DNA of 64,000 nt from Pseudonocardia ammonioxydans (GTDB lineage: Bacteria; Actinomycetota; Actinomycetes; Mycobacteriales; Pseudonocardiaceae), in NCBI RefSeq assembly GCF_900115005.1, contig NZ_FOUY01000014.1, forward strand, positions 62,001-126,000, in the 5' to 3' direction. A model generated the notes under the pieces. The model was not told where the DNA came from. It ran no database searches and was given only the letters and a program-made list of their open reading frames with translations. Made by a program: the position numbers and the translations under genes. Shown piece by piece: positions 27,427 through 35,977 of the stretch (the first letter of the stretch is position 1; each line of letters begins with the position of its first letter).

Positions 27427-28038
27427 ATGCGGAGACGACCGGTCACCGCGGCGGTGGCGACCGCCGTCGCCACGGTGCTGCTCGCCGGGTGCGGCGCTTC
27501 CGGGCCCACACCCCAGGAGTGGACCGACGAGATGTGCACGGCCGTCCTGCCGTTCGTCCGCACCGCCGTGGCGGCACCCGCACCCGCGCCCGAGGCCGGC
27601 ACCGGCGACCGGCTCCGCGGTCTCGGCGACTACCTGGGCCGCACCACCGAGGCGCTGGACCGCACGCTGGGCGACCTGGACCGGCTCGGCCCGGCCCCGG
27701 TCGACGACGGCGAGGCCCTCACCGCACGGCTGACCGGTGGCCTCGGCGAGGTGCGTTCGGCGTTCTCCGGTGCGAGGGGCCGGGTGGACGCCCTCGATCC
27801 CACGGACCCGGCCGCCGTCGAGCGCGACCTGCCGGGCGCGCTGGAACCGGTGGCGCGCCTCGGCACGGCCACCGGCCCGCTCGCCCAGGTCACCGGCGAC
27901 CCCGAGCTCGCCGCGGCCTTCCGTTCCTCCGCCTCGTGCGGCGATCTCACCCGGTTGTCCGGCGATCCCGCCGAACCCCCGAACGGCCCAGCCGACACTG
28001 CTCCGAACGACGGAAGAATCGAGGGCGACGGCGGCTGA
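27427..28038 (+). CDS. Lipoprotein, paralogue of the next gene
   Basis: The 203-residue protein has GGAGG six bases before its ATG. It carries a lipoprotein signal peptide: RRRP, a hydrophobic stretch VATAVATVLLAG, and the lipobox LLAGC at residue 22. The mature part is acidic and helical with paired cysteines in DEMCTAVLPFVRTA and SSASCGDLTRL. The gene to the right encodes a protein of similar size with a lipobox and the same two-cysteine pattern, so a tandem duplication is likely. It probably sits on the outer face of the membrane. No enzyme motif is seen. Confidence 0.85.
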   Translation: MRRRPVTAAVATAVATVLLAGCGASGPTPQEWTDEMCTAVLPFVRTAVAAPAPAPEAGTGDRLRGLGDYLGRTTEALDRTLGDLDRLGPAPVDDGEALTARLTGGLGEVRSAFSGARGRVDALDPTDPAAVERDLPGALEPVARLGTATGPLAQVTGDPELAAAFRSSASCGDLTRLSGDPAEPPNGPADTAPNDGRIEGDGG

Positions 28039-28121
28039 CCAGCACCCGCGTCCTACCGTCGACACCTGTCCCCAGCCTCAGCGGCCCTGCTCCCCACGGC
28101 CCCCGACCCTGGAGCCCGACG

Positions 28122-28724
28122 ATGGCCACCCTCCGCCCGGCGCGCGCCGCCCGGGTCCTGCTCCCCGCCCTGCTCGCCACGCTGCTCGCCGGCGGCTGCG
28201 CCCAGACCGTCGCCGGCACCCCCGCCCCGGACCCGGCACCACGCCCCACCGAGGGCGTCGGTGCCGACCCGGTCGCCTGGGGCGACAAGGTGTGCGGCGC
28301 GCTGCTGTCGTACTACCAGCCGCTCAGCGCCCGGCCCGACTACGGCGGTGCCGACCTGCCCGGGATCAAGACCCGGCTCTCCGAGTACCTCGCCAACGTC
28401 AAGGGCGGGATCGACGCCGGCAAGAAGCAGCTCGCCGACGCCGGTGAGGCCCCGGTCAGCGGCGGCGACCAGTTCAAGACCTCGATCAACGACCTGCTCA
28501 ACCGGACCGGGACGACCATCGACCAGGCCAAGGCCGAGGTCGACCAGGCCGACCCCAACGACGTCCCCGGGTTCCAGGGCCGGCTCACCTCGGCCGAGGA
28601 GAAGCTGCGCACGATCGGCGCCGCGGAGGGCCTCGACAAGCTCGGGGCCACGCCCCGGCTCGACAAGGCCGTCGCGACCGCCCCCAAGTGCGGCGAGCTG
28701 AACAAGCTGACGGCCCCGAGCTGA
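28122..28724 (+). CDS. Lipoprotein, paralogue of the previous gene
   Basis: The product is 200 residues from the ATG at 28122, with GGAG nine bases upstream. The signal peptide ends in LLATLLAGGC (lipobox LAGGC). The mature part starts with a Thr/Pro-rich linker. KVCGALLSYYQPL and the closing KCGELNKLTAPS correspond to MCTAVLPFVRTA and CGDLTRL in the neighbour. The middle is a predicted helical bundle (TIDQAKAEVDQADPNDVPGF). The two genes are 83 bases apart. The function is unknown; extracytoplasmic anchoring is clear from the lipobox. Confidence 0.85.
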   Translation: MATLRPARAARVLLPALLATLLAGGCAQTVAGTPAPDPAPRPTEGVGADPVAWGDKVCGALLSYYQPLSARPDYGGADLPGIKTRLSEYLANVKGGIDAGKKQLADAGEAPVSGGDQFKTSINDLLNRTGTTIDQAKAEVDQADPNDVPGFQGRLTSAEEKLRTIGAAEGLDKLGATPRLDKAVATAPKCGELNKLTAPS

Positions 28725-28745
28725 CCCCCGTCCGGCGTGCCGGAC

Positions 28746-28775
28746 TTGGGCGATGTCGAACATCAGTTCTATGCT
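28746..28775 (+). promoter_or_regulatory. Promoter of the gene at 28782
   Basis: TTGGGC at 28746-28751 and TATGCT at 28770-28775 are separated by 18 bases. The predicted start of transcription coincides with the GTG at 28782, so the message would be leaderless. Confidence 0.55.
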
Positions 28776-28781
28776 GCGCGG

Positions 28782-29381
28782 GTGCCGCAGATGTCGCTGT
28801 TCTCCGCGGAGGCCCGGCCGGCCGGGCTGACCGACCTGGCCGGGCTGCTCTGCGGGCCCGGGCGGATCGAGCGGTTCGGCGCCGGGGACACCGCCCGGTT
28901 CGATCTGCCGCTGCCGTTCGACGACCGCGAGCGTGCCCTCACCGCGCTGGCCGCCGCCCGCGGTGTGGCCCTCGCGCCGGGGGCCTCCGGGATGCGCAGC
29001 GCGTTCCGCAAGGACCTCGTGCCGCTGGCACGGACCTGGTGCACCCCGGACGGACACAAGCAGGTTCCGCCGGACTTCCAGCTCGACGGCGCCACCCTGC
29101 GCCTGTGGGTGCTCGCCGCCGGGGTGGGGGATCTGCGCGGCGGTCACCTGCTGCTGCTCGACCCGGATGCGCCGTGGACCCACGGCCCCCTGATCGCCGC
29201 GGCGACCCGGGCCGGGTTGCCGCCGGCCCGCCTGGCGGCCGGGGAACACGGCGCCCCCGGTCCGGCGTTGCGACTGCACGGAGCGCGCCGGATGGCCCGC
29301 CTGGCGGAACTGGTGGGACCCGCGCCACGAATGCTGGGCACCGCCGAGTGGCCCCGGCACCATGGCCGACCGGCCGCCTGA
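28782..29381 (+). CDS. Conserved actinobacterial protein of unknown function
   Basis: The 199-residue product starts at a GTG placed about seven bases after the -10 box; an ATG nine bases later is the alternative. The sequence has no membrane span or signal. Distinct stretches include MSLFSAEARPAGLTDLAGLL, GPGRIERFGAGDTARFDLPL and MRSAFRKDLVPLARTWCTP, the last with a basic patch. The C-terminus is Arg- and Gly-rich (ALRLHGARRMARLAELVG). Similar proteins lie just upstream of topA in other actinobacteria, from memory. I do not recognise a domain. Confidence 0.7.
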   Translation: MPQMSLFSAEARPAGLTDLAGLLCGPGRIERFGAGDTARFDLPLPFDDRERALTALAAARGVALAPGASGMRSAFRKDLVPLARTWCTPDGHKQVPPDFQLDGATLRLWVLAAGVGDLRGGHLLLLDPDAPWTHGPLIAAATRAGLPPARLAAGEHGAPGPALRLHGARRMARLAELVGPAPRMLGTAEWPRHHGRPAA

Positions 29382-29618
29382 CCAGGTGAACCGCGCCCCC
29401 GGCTACGCTGTCGGCTCGTCACGGGCCCGGTGGTGCAACCCACGGCGCGGGGTGGCGACGGTGTGAGATCGTGCGATCGTCGACCGGAGGACGTCGCAGA
29501 ACGCGACGGTTCCGGCACGCTCCGGCAGTGACCGACCGCACGGACGAGCACTGCGGGAGCGCAACGGCACAGGCGTCGCACCAGGCGCGACGCGGCCGAG
29601 GAGATGAGGTAGGACCAC

Positions 29619-32528
29619 GTGGCAGCAGCGACAGCGGGAAAGACCGGCTCGGCACGCACGTCGGGGGGCAGCACACGCACGCCCACCTCGACGGCGACCG
29701 CGTCCGGCCGCCCGGTCCGCCGCCTGGTGATCGTCGAGTCGCCGAGCAAGGCCCGGAAGATCCAGCCCTACCTGGGCGACGACTACGTCGTCGAGTCCTC
29801 GGTCGGCCACATCCGTGACCTGCCCCGCGGCGCCGCGGACGTGCCGGCCAAGTACAAGGGCGAGTCCTGGGCCCGCCTCGGCGTCGACGTCGACAACCAG
29901 TTCAGCCCGCTCTACATCGTGACGCCGGAGAAGAAGAGCACCGTCTCCGACCTGCGCGAGGCCCTCAAGTCGGTCGACGAGCTCCTGCTCGCCACCGACC
30001 CCGACCGCGAGGGCGAGGCCATCGCCTGGCACCTGCTCGAGACCCTCAAGCCCAAGGTGCCGGTCCGCCGGATGGTCTTCCACGAGATCACCGAGTCGGC
30101 CATCCGGGCCGCCGCGGAGAACACCCGCGAGCTCGACCAGAACCTGGTCGACGCCCAGGAGACCCGGCGCATCCTGGACCGCCTCTACGGCTACGAGGTC
30201 TCCCCCGTGCTGTGGAAGAAGGTCATGCCGAAGCTGTCGGCGGGCCGGGTCCAGTCGGTCACGACCCGGCTGGTCGTGCAGCGCGAGCGGGACCGGATCG
30301 CGTTCCGGTCCGCCGAGTACTGGGACATCGCCGCCACCCTCGACGCCGGGGCCGAGGCGACCCCGCGCACGTTCGGCGCCCGCCTGGTCCAGGTCGACGA
30401 CGCCCGCGTCGCGACCGGCCGCGACTTCGACTCGCTGGGGCAGCTGAAGAAGGCCTCGCGGCCGAGCAGCGGCGACGGTGCCGGGGTCGTCGTGCTGAAC
30501 GAGGCCGAGGCCCGCCGGCTCGCCGATGGCCTCCAGGGCCGCGACCTGGCCGTCACCTCGGTCGAGTCGAAGCCCTACACCCGCAAGCCGTACCCGCCGT
30601 TCATGACCTCCACGCTGCAGCAGGAGGCCGGCCGCAAGCTGCGGTTCTCCTCCGAGCGCACGATGCGCAGCGCGCAGCGGCTCTACGAGAACGGCTACAT
30701 CACCTACATGCGGACGGACTCGACCACGCTGTCGGACTCCGCGATCCAGGCGGCCCGGGCCCAGGCGCGCGAGCTCTACGGCGACGCCTTCGTCGCCGAC
30801 AAGCCGCGCCAGTACACCCGCAAGGTCAAGAACGCCCAGGAGGCGCACGAGGCGATCCGGCCGGCCGGCGAGTCGTTCCGCACCCCGGGCGACATCGCCC
30901 GCGAGGTCGACGGTGACGACTTCCGGCTCTACGAGCTGGTCTGGCAGCGCACCATCGCCTCCCAGATGAACGACGCCCGCGGCACCACCGTCAGCGTCCG
31001 GATCGGCGGTACCGCCGCCACCGGTGAGAGCGTCGTGTTCGCCTCCTCCGGCCGCACGATCACCTTCCCGGGCTTCCTCAAGGCCTACGTGGAGACCGTC
31101 GACGACGGCTCGTCCGCCCAGGCCGACGATGCCGAGTCCCGGCTGCCGGAGCTGACCGAGGGCCAGGCGCTCACGGCCGCCGAGCTGAACCCGGACGGGC
31201 ACTCGACCAGCCCGCCGTCCCGGTTCACCGAGCCGGCGCTGATCAAGGTCATGGAGGAGCTCGGGATCGGCCGCCCGTCGACGTACGCGTCGACGATCAA
31301 GACGATCCTCGACCGCGGCTACGTCTGGAAGAAGGGCTCCGCGCTCGTTCCGTCCTGGGTGGCGTTCTCCGTGGTCGGGCTGATGGAGGCGCACTTCGGC
31401 CAGCTCGTCGACTACGACTTCACCGCCGAGATGGAGGACGACCTCGACTCCATCGCGTCCGGCGACGACTCCCGGGTGCACTGGCTCAACGGCTTCTACT
31501 TCGGCGCCGAGAACCGTGGCTCGGAGATCGCCAAGGCCGGCGGGCTGAAGAAGCTGGTGGGGGCGAACCTCGAGGAGATCGACGCCCGCACGATCAACTC
31601 GATCACGATGTTCACCGACGCGCAGGACCGCGACGTCGTCGTGCGCGTCGGCCGGTACGGGCCCTACCTGGAGCGGATCGTCGACGGCGAGTCGCAGCGG
31701 GCCAACCTGCCCGACGAGCTGCCGCCGGACGAGCTCACCGAGGAGATCGCCGAGAAGCTGTTCTCGGTGCCGCAGGAGGGTCGCAAGCTGGGCACCGACC
31801 CGGAGACCGGGCACGAGGTCGTGGTCAAGGAAGGCCGCTTCGGCCCGTACGTGACCGAGCTGCTGCCCGAGCCGGAGGTGCCCGAGGGCGCCAAGAAGAA
31901 GCCCGCGAAGCCCAAGCCGCGGACCGGTTCGCTGCTCAAGTCGATGTCGGTGGAGACCGTGACCCTCGCCGACGCGCTCAAGCTGCTGTCGCTGCCGCGC
32001 GTCGTCGGGAAGGACCCCGAGTCCGGCGACGAGATCACCGCGCAGAACGGCCGTTACGGGCCGTACCTCAAGAAGGGTACCGACTCGCGGTCGCTGGCCG
32101 ACGAGGAGCAGCTGTTCACGGTGACGCTCGAGGAGGCGCTCGAGCTCTACAAGCAGCCCAAGCAGCGCGGGCGGGGCCGGGGCGCTGCCCAGCCACCGCT
32201 GCGTGAACTGGGCGAGGACCCGTCGACCAGCAAGAAGATGGTGATCAAGGACGGCCGGTTCGGGCCGTACGTCACCGACGGGGAGACCAACGCCAGCCTG
32301 CGCAAGGGCGACTCGGTCGAGGAGCTCACCGACGAGCGGGCCTCGGAGCTGCTCGCCGAGCGGCGCGCGAAGGCGCCCGCGAAGAAGACGACGACGACCA
32401 CGCGGCGGACCGCGGCGGCGTCGAAGAGCGGCGGGACGTCCGCACGGAGCAGCACGGCGAAGAAGACCGGCACGTCGACGACCAAGAAGACCACCACGTC
32501 GCGGGCCCGCAAGACGCCGACGAACTGA
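29619..32528 (+). CDS. topA: DNA topoisomerase I
   Basis: The 969-residue enzyme relaxes negative supercoils. After a Thr/Ser/Ala-rich leader, LVIVESPSKARKIQPYLG opens the TOPRIM domain, with TDPDREGEAIAWHLLE giving the metal-binding D127/D129 pair. The active-site tyrosine is Y363 in GYITYMRTDST. As in other actinobacteria there are no zinc-finger cysteines. Instead the C-terminus has repeated TopoI modules (VGRYGPYLER, EGRFGPYVTE, NGRYGPYLKK, DGRFGPYVTD) and a Lys/Thr-rich tail (KKTTTTTRRT). The GTG start follows GAGGTAGGA. It is single-copy and presumably essential. Confidence 0.98.
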   Translation: MAAATAGKTGSARTSGGSTRTPTSTATASGRPVRRLVIVESPSKARKIQPYLGDDYVVESSVGHIRDLPRGAADVPAKYKGESWARLGVDVDNQFSPLYIVTPEKKSTVSDLREALKSVDELLLATDPDREGEAIAWHLLETLKPKVPVRRMVFHEITESAIRAAAENTRELDQNLVDAQETRRILDRLYGYEVSPVLWKKVMPKLSAGRVQSVTTRLVVQRERDRIAFRSAEYWDIAATLDAGAEATPRTFGARLVQVDDARVATGRDFDSLGQLKKASRPSSGDGAGVVVLNEAEARRLADGLQGRDLAVTSVESKPYTRKPYPPFMTSTLQQEAGRKLRFSSERTMRSAQRLYENGYITYMRTDSTTLSDSAIQAARAQARELYGDAFVADKPRQYTRKVKNAQEAHEAIRPAGESFRTPGDIAREVDGDDFRLYELVWQRTIASQMNDARGTTVSVRIGGTAATGESVVFASSGRTITFPGFLKAYVETVDDGSSAQADDAESRLPELTEGQALTAAELNPDGHSTSPPSRFTEPALIKVMEELGIGRPSTYASTIKTILDRGYVWKKGSALVPSWVAFSVVGLMEAHFGQLVDYDFTAEMEDDLDSIASGDDSRVHWLNGFYFGAENRGSEIAKAGGLKKLVGANLEEIDARTINSITMFTDAQDRDVVVRVGRYGPYLERIVDGESQRANLPDELPPDELTEEIAEKLFSVPQEGRKLGTDPETGHEVVVKEGRFGPYVTELLPEPEVPEGAKKKPAKPKPRTGSLLKSMSVETVTLADALKLLSLPRVVGKDPESGDEITAQNGRYGPYLKKGTDSRSLADEEQLFTVTLEEALELYKQPKQRGRGRGAAQPPLRELGEDPSTSKKMVIKDGRFGPYVTDGETNASLRKGDSVEELTDERASELLAERRAKAPAKKTTTTTRRTAAASKSGGTSARSSTAKKTGTSTTKKTTTSRARKTPTN

Positions 32529-32564
32529 TCCGGGCACCCGCCGGGTACCGACCCACCCGTGTCC

Positions 32565-32609
32565 CGAGGGGCACCCTCGTAGCGCCGGGCGCCGCGGGGG
32601 TGCCCCTCG
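32565..32609 (+). repeat. Dispersed palindromic repeat acting as topA terminator
   Basis: CGAGGGGCACCC (32565-32576) pairs with GGGTGCCCCTCG (32598-32609) and the loop begins TCGTAGCGCC. This is a copy of the repeat seen three times near 63.4-63.7 kb. It starts 37 bases after the topA stop and can fold as a terminator. Confidence 0.8.
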
Positions 32610-32669
32610 CGGCATCTCGCGGCGGCGGACACGAAGCCACGACACCGGTACCGGACACCGAGGCGACGC

Positions 32670-32752
32670 ACCCTGCCCCCAGGGGCCCCTTCGTAGCGCC
32701 CTCAGGCACGCCCAGGCGGCCGGGCCCCCTTCGGTGCTCCCGGGGGCAGGGT
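32670..32752. repeat. Related long inverted repeat between topA and the YqeY gene
   Basis: ACCCTGCCCCC (32670-32680) pairs with GGGGGCAGGGT (32742-32752). The left part contains AGGGGCCCCTTCGTAGCGCC, a diverged form of the dispersed repeat. The interior can fold further. It lies just past the 3' end of the minus-strand YqeY gene and may terminate it. Confidence 0.6.
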
Positions 32753-32781
32753 TGCGGGCCCAGCGGGACGAGGCGGGCGGC

Positions 32782-33255
32782 TCAGGCCCCGGAGAGGGCC
32801 TTCTTCACGGCGGCGGCGACCCGCCCGCCCTCGGCCCGCCCGGCCGCGGCGGCGTTGGCCTTCTTCATGACCTGCCCCATCTGCTTCATCCCGGGCTGCT
32901 CCCCGGTCTCGGCCGCGACCTCCGCGGCGGCGGCGCGGGCCAGCTCGGCCACCTCGTCGTCGTCGAGCTGGGTGGGCAGGTAGCGGGCCAGGACCTCGCC
33001 CTCGGCCCGCTCCCGCGCGGCCTGCTCGTCCCGCCCGGCGCCGGCGAACGCCTCGGCCGACTCGGCGCGACGCTTCGACTCCTTGGTCAGGACGGCGCGG
33101 ACGTCGTCGTCGGTCAGCTCGCGCGCGGTGTCCCCGGCGACCTCGGCGTTCCCGATGGCGGTCAGCGCCGAGCGCAGGGTGGTCCGGACCAGCTCGTCCT
33201 TCGCCTTCATGGCGGCGGTCAGATCGGTCCGCAGCTGCTCCTTGAGTGTGCTCAC
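32782..33255 (-). CDS. GatB/YqeY domain protein
   Basis: The 157-residue protein begins STLKEQLRTDLTAAMKAKDE, the usual start of YqeY proteins. It continues with RTTLRSALTAIGNAEVA, LAR-YLPTQLDDDEVAEL and the closing MKQMGQVMKKANAAAAGRAE. These proteins resemble the tRNA-binding tail of GatB amidotransferase, but their job is unsettled. The GTG start at 33255 lies eight bases after TATCGT on the minus strand, suggesting a leaderless message. Its promoter overlaps that of the divergent metallophosphoesterase gene. Confidence 0.9.
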   Translation of the reverse strand: MSTLKEQLRTDLTAAMKAKDELVRTTLRSALTAIGNAEVAGDTARELTDDDVRAVLTKESKRRAESAEAFAGAGRDEQAARERAEGEVLARYLPTQLDDDEVAELARAAAAEVAAETGEQPGMKQMGQVMKKANAAAAGRAEGGRVAAAVKKALSGA

Positions 33256-33263
33256 GACGCGTC

Positions 33264-33286
33264 ACGATAGTCGCGCGCCGTACCCT
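33264..33286. promoter_or_regulatory. Overlapping divergent promoters for two leaderless genes
   Basis: Reading minus, TATCGT at 33264-33269 lies eight bases before the GTG of the YqeY gene. Reading plus, TACCCT at 33281-33286 lies six bases before the GTG of the metallophosphoesterase gene at 33293. Only 11 bases separate the two -10 hexamers, and each -35 region must fall inside the other promoter. The two cannot both be bound by polymerase at once. Confidence 0.5.
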
Positions 33287-33292
33287 GACCTC

Positions 33293-34243
33293 GTGCGTAC
33301 CGTCCGAGCCCTCGCCCGCCTGGCCACCGGAACCGTCGCGGCCGGTGCCGCCGGCCTCGGCTACGCGGCCGGGATCGAGCGGCGGCACTGGACGCTGCGC
33401 CGCGTGGAGCTCCCGGTGCTGGAACCGGACGCCCGGCCGCTGCGGATCCTGCACCTCTCGGACTTCCACCTGACCCCCGGACAGCACAGCAAGATCCGCT
33501 GGATCGCCTCGCTGGACGCCCTGGACCCGGACCTCGTGATCGACACGGGGGACAACCTCGCGCACCCGGACGCCGTCCCGGGCGTCCTCGGTGCCCTCGG
33601 GCCCCTGCTGGACCGGCCCGGCGCCTTCGTGTTCGGCAGCAACGACTACTACGGGCCGACGCCGAAGAACCCGGCCCGCTACCTGCGGCGCACCGGCCCC
33701 CGGCACATCAACGGCCGCCCGCTGCCGTGGACGGACCTGCGCGCGGCGCTGCGGGAACGCGGCTGGGTCGACGCGACCCACAGCCGGCACCTGCTGGAGA
33801 TCGACGGGCGCAGCATCCGCATCGCCGGCGTCGACGACCCGCACCTGCAGCGGGACCGCTACCCGCGCATCGCCGGGCACGACCCGGACGCCGACCTGCG
33901 CCTGGGCCTCACCCACTCCCCCGAACCCCGCGTGCTCGACGGGTTCGCCGCCGACGGCTACGACCTCGTCCTGGCCGGGCACACCCACGGCGGGCAGCTG
34001 CGGCTGCCGGGCTACGGGGCGATCGTCACCAACTGCGGGATCGACCGGACCCGGGCCCGCGGCGCGAGCCGGTGGGGCAGCCACACCCGGCTGCACGTGT
34101 CCGCCGGGCTGGGGACCTCGCCGTACGCGCCGGTGCGGTTCGCGTGCCCGCCGGAGGCGTCGCTGTTGACCCTGGTCGCCCGCCCGACCGGCGCCGACAC
34201 CGCAATCCCGACCCCCGCGCAGGCCGTCGAAGGCATCGGGTAG
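33293..34243 (+). CDS. Calcineurin-like metallophosphoesterase
   Basis: The product is 316 residues from a GTG at 33293, just after the TACCCT box. A hydrophobic N-terminal segment (ARLATGTVAAGAAGLGYAAG) may anchor it to the membrane. Metal-binding motifs are in order: LHLSDFHLTPG (Asp and His), DLVIDTGDNLAHP, FGSNDYYGP in place of the usual GNHD, RLGLTHSPEP and LAGHTHGGQLRLPG. Members of this YkuE-like group hydrolyse phosphoesters with two metal ions; the substrate is unknown. It is followed by tRNA-Pro, 37 bases past the stop. Confidence 0.88.
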   Translation: MRTVRALARLATGTVAAGAAGLGYAAGIERRHWTLRRVELPVLEPDARPLRILHLSDFHLTPGQHSKIRWIASLDALDPDLVIDTGDNLAHPDAVPGVLGALGPLLDRPGAFVFGSNDYYGPTPKNPARYLRRTGPRHINGRPLPWTDLRAALRERGWVDATHSRHLLEIDGRSIRIAGVDDPHLQRDRYPRIAGHDPDADLRLGLTHSPEPRVLDGFAADGYDLVLAGHTHGGQLRLPGYGAIVTNCGIDRTRARGASRWGSHTRLHVSAGLGTSPYAPVRFACPPEASLLTLVARPTGADTAIPTPAQAVEGIG

Positions 34244-34280
34244 AGTCTTCAACGGCTCACGGGGACACCGGAAAGCCACT

Positions 34281-34357
<77 letters not shown>

Positions 34358-34361
34358 CACA

Positions 34362-34407
34362 AAGGCCCTGGTCACAGACTCACACGCGAGTCGAGGACCA
34401 GGGCCTT
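34362..34407 (+). terminator. tRNA-Pro terminator
   Basis: AAGGCCCTGGTC pairs perfectly with GACCAGGGCCTT. GACTC and GAGTC extend the pairing inside the loop. The structure begins five bases after the tRNA and ends in TTCGTCGTCT. Confidence 0.85.
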
Positions 34408-34446
34408 CGTCGTCTCCGAGGTCGCTTCCGGAGCATGTCCGGAGCA

Positions 34447-34986
34447 TCAGACCGATGGGCGGTGCCCGAGCAGTCCGGCGGGGTCGGCGCTGTAGGCGAC
34501 CATCCAGTCGGGGTCGATGCGGTACCACACGTTCTCGTCCCAGAACGGGTTGTCGCCGTCGTCGTCGTAGTGGTCGACGAGGTAGTCGCGGACGGCCGGC
34601 CAGGTCGGGTCGCTGTCCGCCCCCTCGGGGTTCAGCGGAACCGCGCGTCCGTGCGTGAAGATGCCGAGCTGCTCGCCGCGCAGGTAGGTCGCGCTGATGC
34701 CGGGCCGCTCCGCGAGGTGGCGGGCCTTGGCGGCCCGGCGATGGGTGCCGACGATCCAACGGCCGTGCAGGAGGTGCCCGTCGGCACCGCTGATGCGTGG
34801 CTCGCCGCGCCGGGTGACCGTGGCGACGGCCAGGGTGCACATGCCGTGACAGAGTCGGACGACCTGTTCGGCGTCCAGCGTGCTCTCACCCGGCCGGATG
34901 ATCGACTTGAGGTGGCTGCTGGAGCCGGACAGGGACGTGTCGAGCAGGACCTGGAGGCTGTCGAGCTCGTCGGGAGTTTCGAACAT
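34447..34986 (-). CDS. Pyridoxamine 5'-phosphate oxidase-like flavin-binding protein
   Basis: The product is 179 residues from the ATG at 34986. It has the split-barrel pattern of the PPOX/F420 family: LCHGMCTLAVATVTRRGEPR near residues 46-65, DGHLLHGRWIVGTHRRAAKA (barrel strands and a phosphate-binding basic stretch), RPGISATYLRGEQLGIFTHG, and a C-terminal WYRIDPDWMVAYS strand. Such proteins bind FMN or F420 and reduce varied substrates; the cofactor here is not decided by sequence. It is a single-gene unit next to tRNA-Pro, in a region of accessory genes. Confidence 0.8.
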   Translation of the reverse strand: MFETPDELDSLQVLLDTSLSGSSSHLKSIIRPGESTLDAEQVVRLCHGMCTLAVATVTRRGEPRISGADGHLLHGRWIVGTHRRAAKARHLAERPGISATYLRGEQLGIFTHGRAVPLNPEGADSDPTWPAVRDYLVDHYDDDGDNPFWDENVWYRIDPDWMVAYSADPAGLLGHRPSV

Positions 34987-35136
34987 CCGGCCAGGCAATC
35001 AGCCCCCACCGACAGTCTCGGTTCCGTCGGAGGTGGTGCCGGGGCGGGCAGAGCGCGTCGTGGTGATCGACTCGTGTCCACGCCGGGCCGTCGGGCCCCG
35101 GCACGACCGGGTGCTCTCCCGAGCCGGGTCGCCGAC

Positions 35137-35870
35137 TCAGACCTGGGCGTAGCCACCGTCGACGGCGATCTCGGAGCCGTTGACGTAGCTCGACGCGTCC
35201 GAGGCGAGGAAGACAGCGGCCGCGGCGATCTCCTCGGGCTCGGCCAACCGGCCGAGCGGAACCGACGCCCCGGCGGCGGCGAGCTCATCGGACGGGAGCA
35301 GGTCGATCAGACCCTGCGTGCGGGTACCGCCGGGAGAGAGCACGTTGATCCGGAACCGACGTTCCCCGGCGACGTGGGCGAACCCGCGCACCAGGTTGCG
35401 GATCGCCGCCTTGGTCGCCCCGTACACGGGCAGGTACGGCTCGGGCCGCGAGACCGCCGTCGATCCGGTGAGGATGATCGACGCTCCCGGTGAGAGCAGC
35501 GGCAGCGCCTTCTGCACGGTGAACAGCGAGCCCTTCACGTTGGTGGTGAACATCGCGTCGAACTGTTCCTCGGTGATCTCGCCCAACGGCGCCACGATCC
35601 CGATCCCGGCGTTGGCGACCAGGATGTCGATCCGGCCCGCCTGCTCGGCGACCGTCGAGTAGAGCGCATCGAGATCCTCGAGCCGGCCCACATCGCATCG
35701 GACTCCGGTCACCCCGGGCCCGAGTTCGGCCTCGACCTCGTCGAGCTGCTCCTGCCGACGGCCGACGACGAACACCCGCGCACCCTCGGCACGGTAGGAC
35801 CGCGCGATCTCCAGCCGATGCCCGCATTCGCGCCGGTCACGACCGCGACCTTGCCCTCCAGAACCGTCAT
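35137..35870 (-). pseudogene. Short-chain dehydrogenase/reductase broken by a one-base frameshift
   Basis: From an ATG at 35870, behind GAGAGGACG, the frame gives TVLEGKVAVVTGANAGIG and then derails into WRSRGPTV. A different frame carries the rest: EIARSYRAEGARVFVVGRRQ, then VANAGIGIVAPLGEITEEQF, a serine in GSTAVSRPEP, the YGATKAAIRN Tyr/Lys pair and the closing NGSEIAVDGGYAQV. Restoring one base in the GGCTGG near 35814 gives the expected GIGLEIARS. The joined protein would be about 244 residues, normal for an SDR. It is either a recent pseudogene or a sequencing error. An internal start could yield a fragment without the NAD-binding glycine loop, which would be inactive. Confidence 0.85.
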
Positions 35871-35892
35871 GGTCTCGTCCTCTCCACTGTTA

Positions 35893-35936
35893 TTGACTGA
35901 TCCGTCCATAACAGTGGATATGGACCTATCGGTCAA
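35893..35936. promoter_or_regulatory. Pair of TetR operators upstream of the SDR gene
   Basis: TTGACTGATCCGTCCATA (35893-35910) and TATGGACCTATCGGTCAA (35919-35936) are inverted copies of one 18-base site, matching TTGACYGATNNGTCCATA. The first is also flanked by CACTGTTAT and ATAACAGTG arms. They sit between the SDR start and the 3' end of the TetR gene. A related palindrome lies at the TetR promoter. Confidence 0.75.
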
Positions 35937-35977
35937 GAACTAGTGGAGTGTCGTGACTCACGCTCTCCCGGGAGCAC

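Noticed and set aside
29619..32528. Lack of zinc fingers in TopA as truncation
   Set aside because: Actinobacterial TopA normally lacks them and has a basic tail, which is present.
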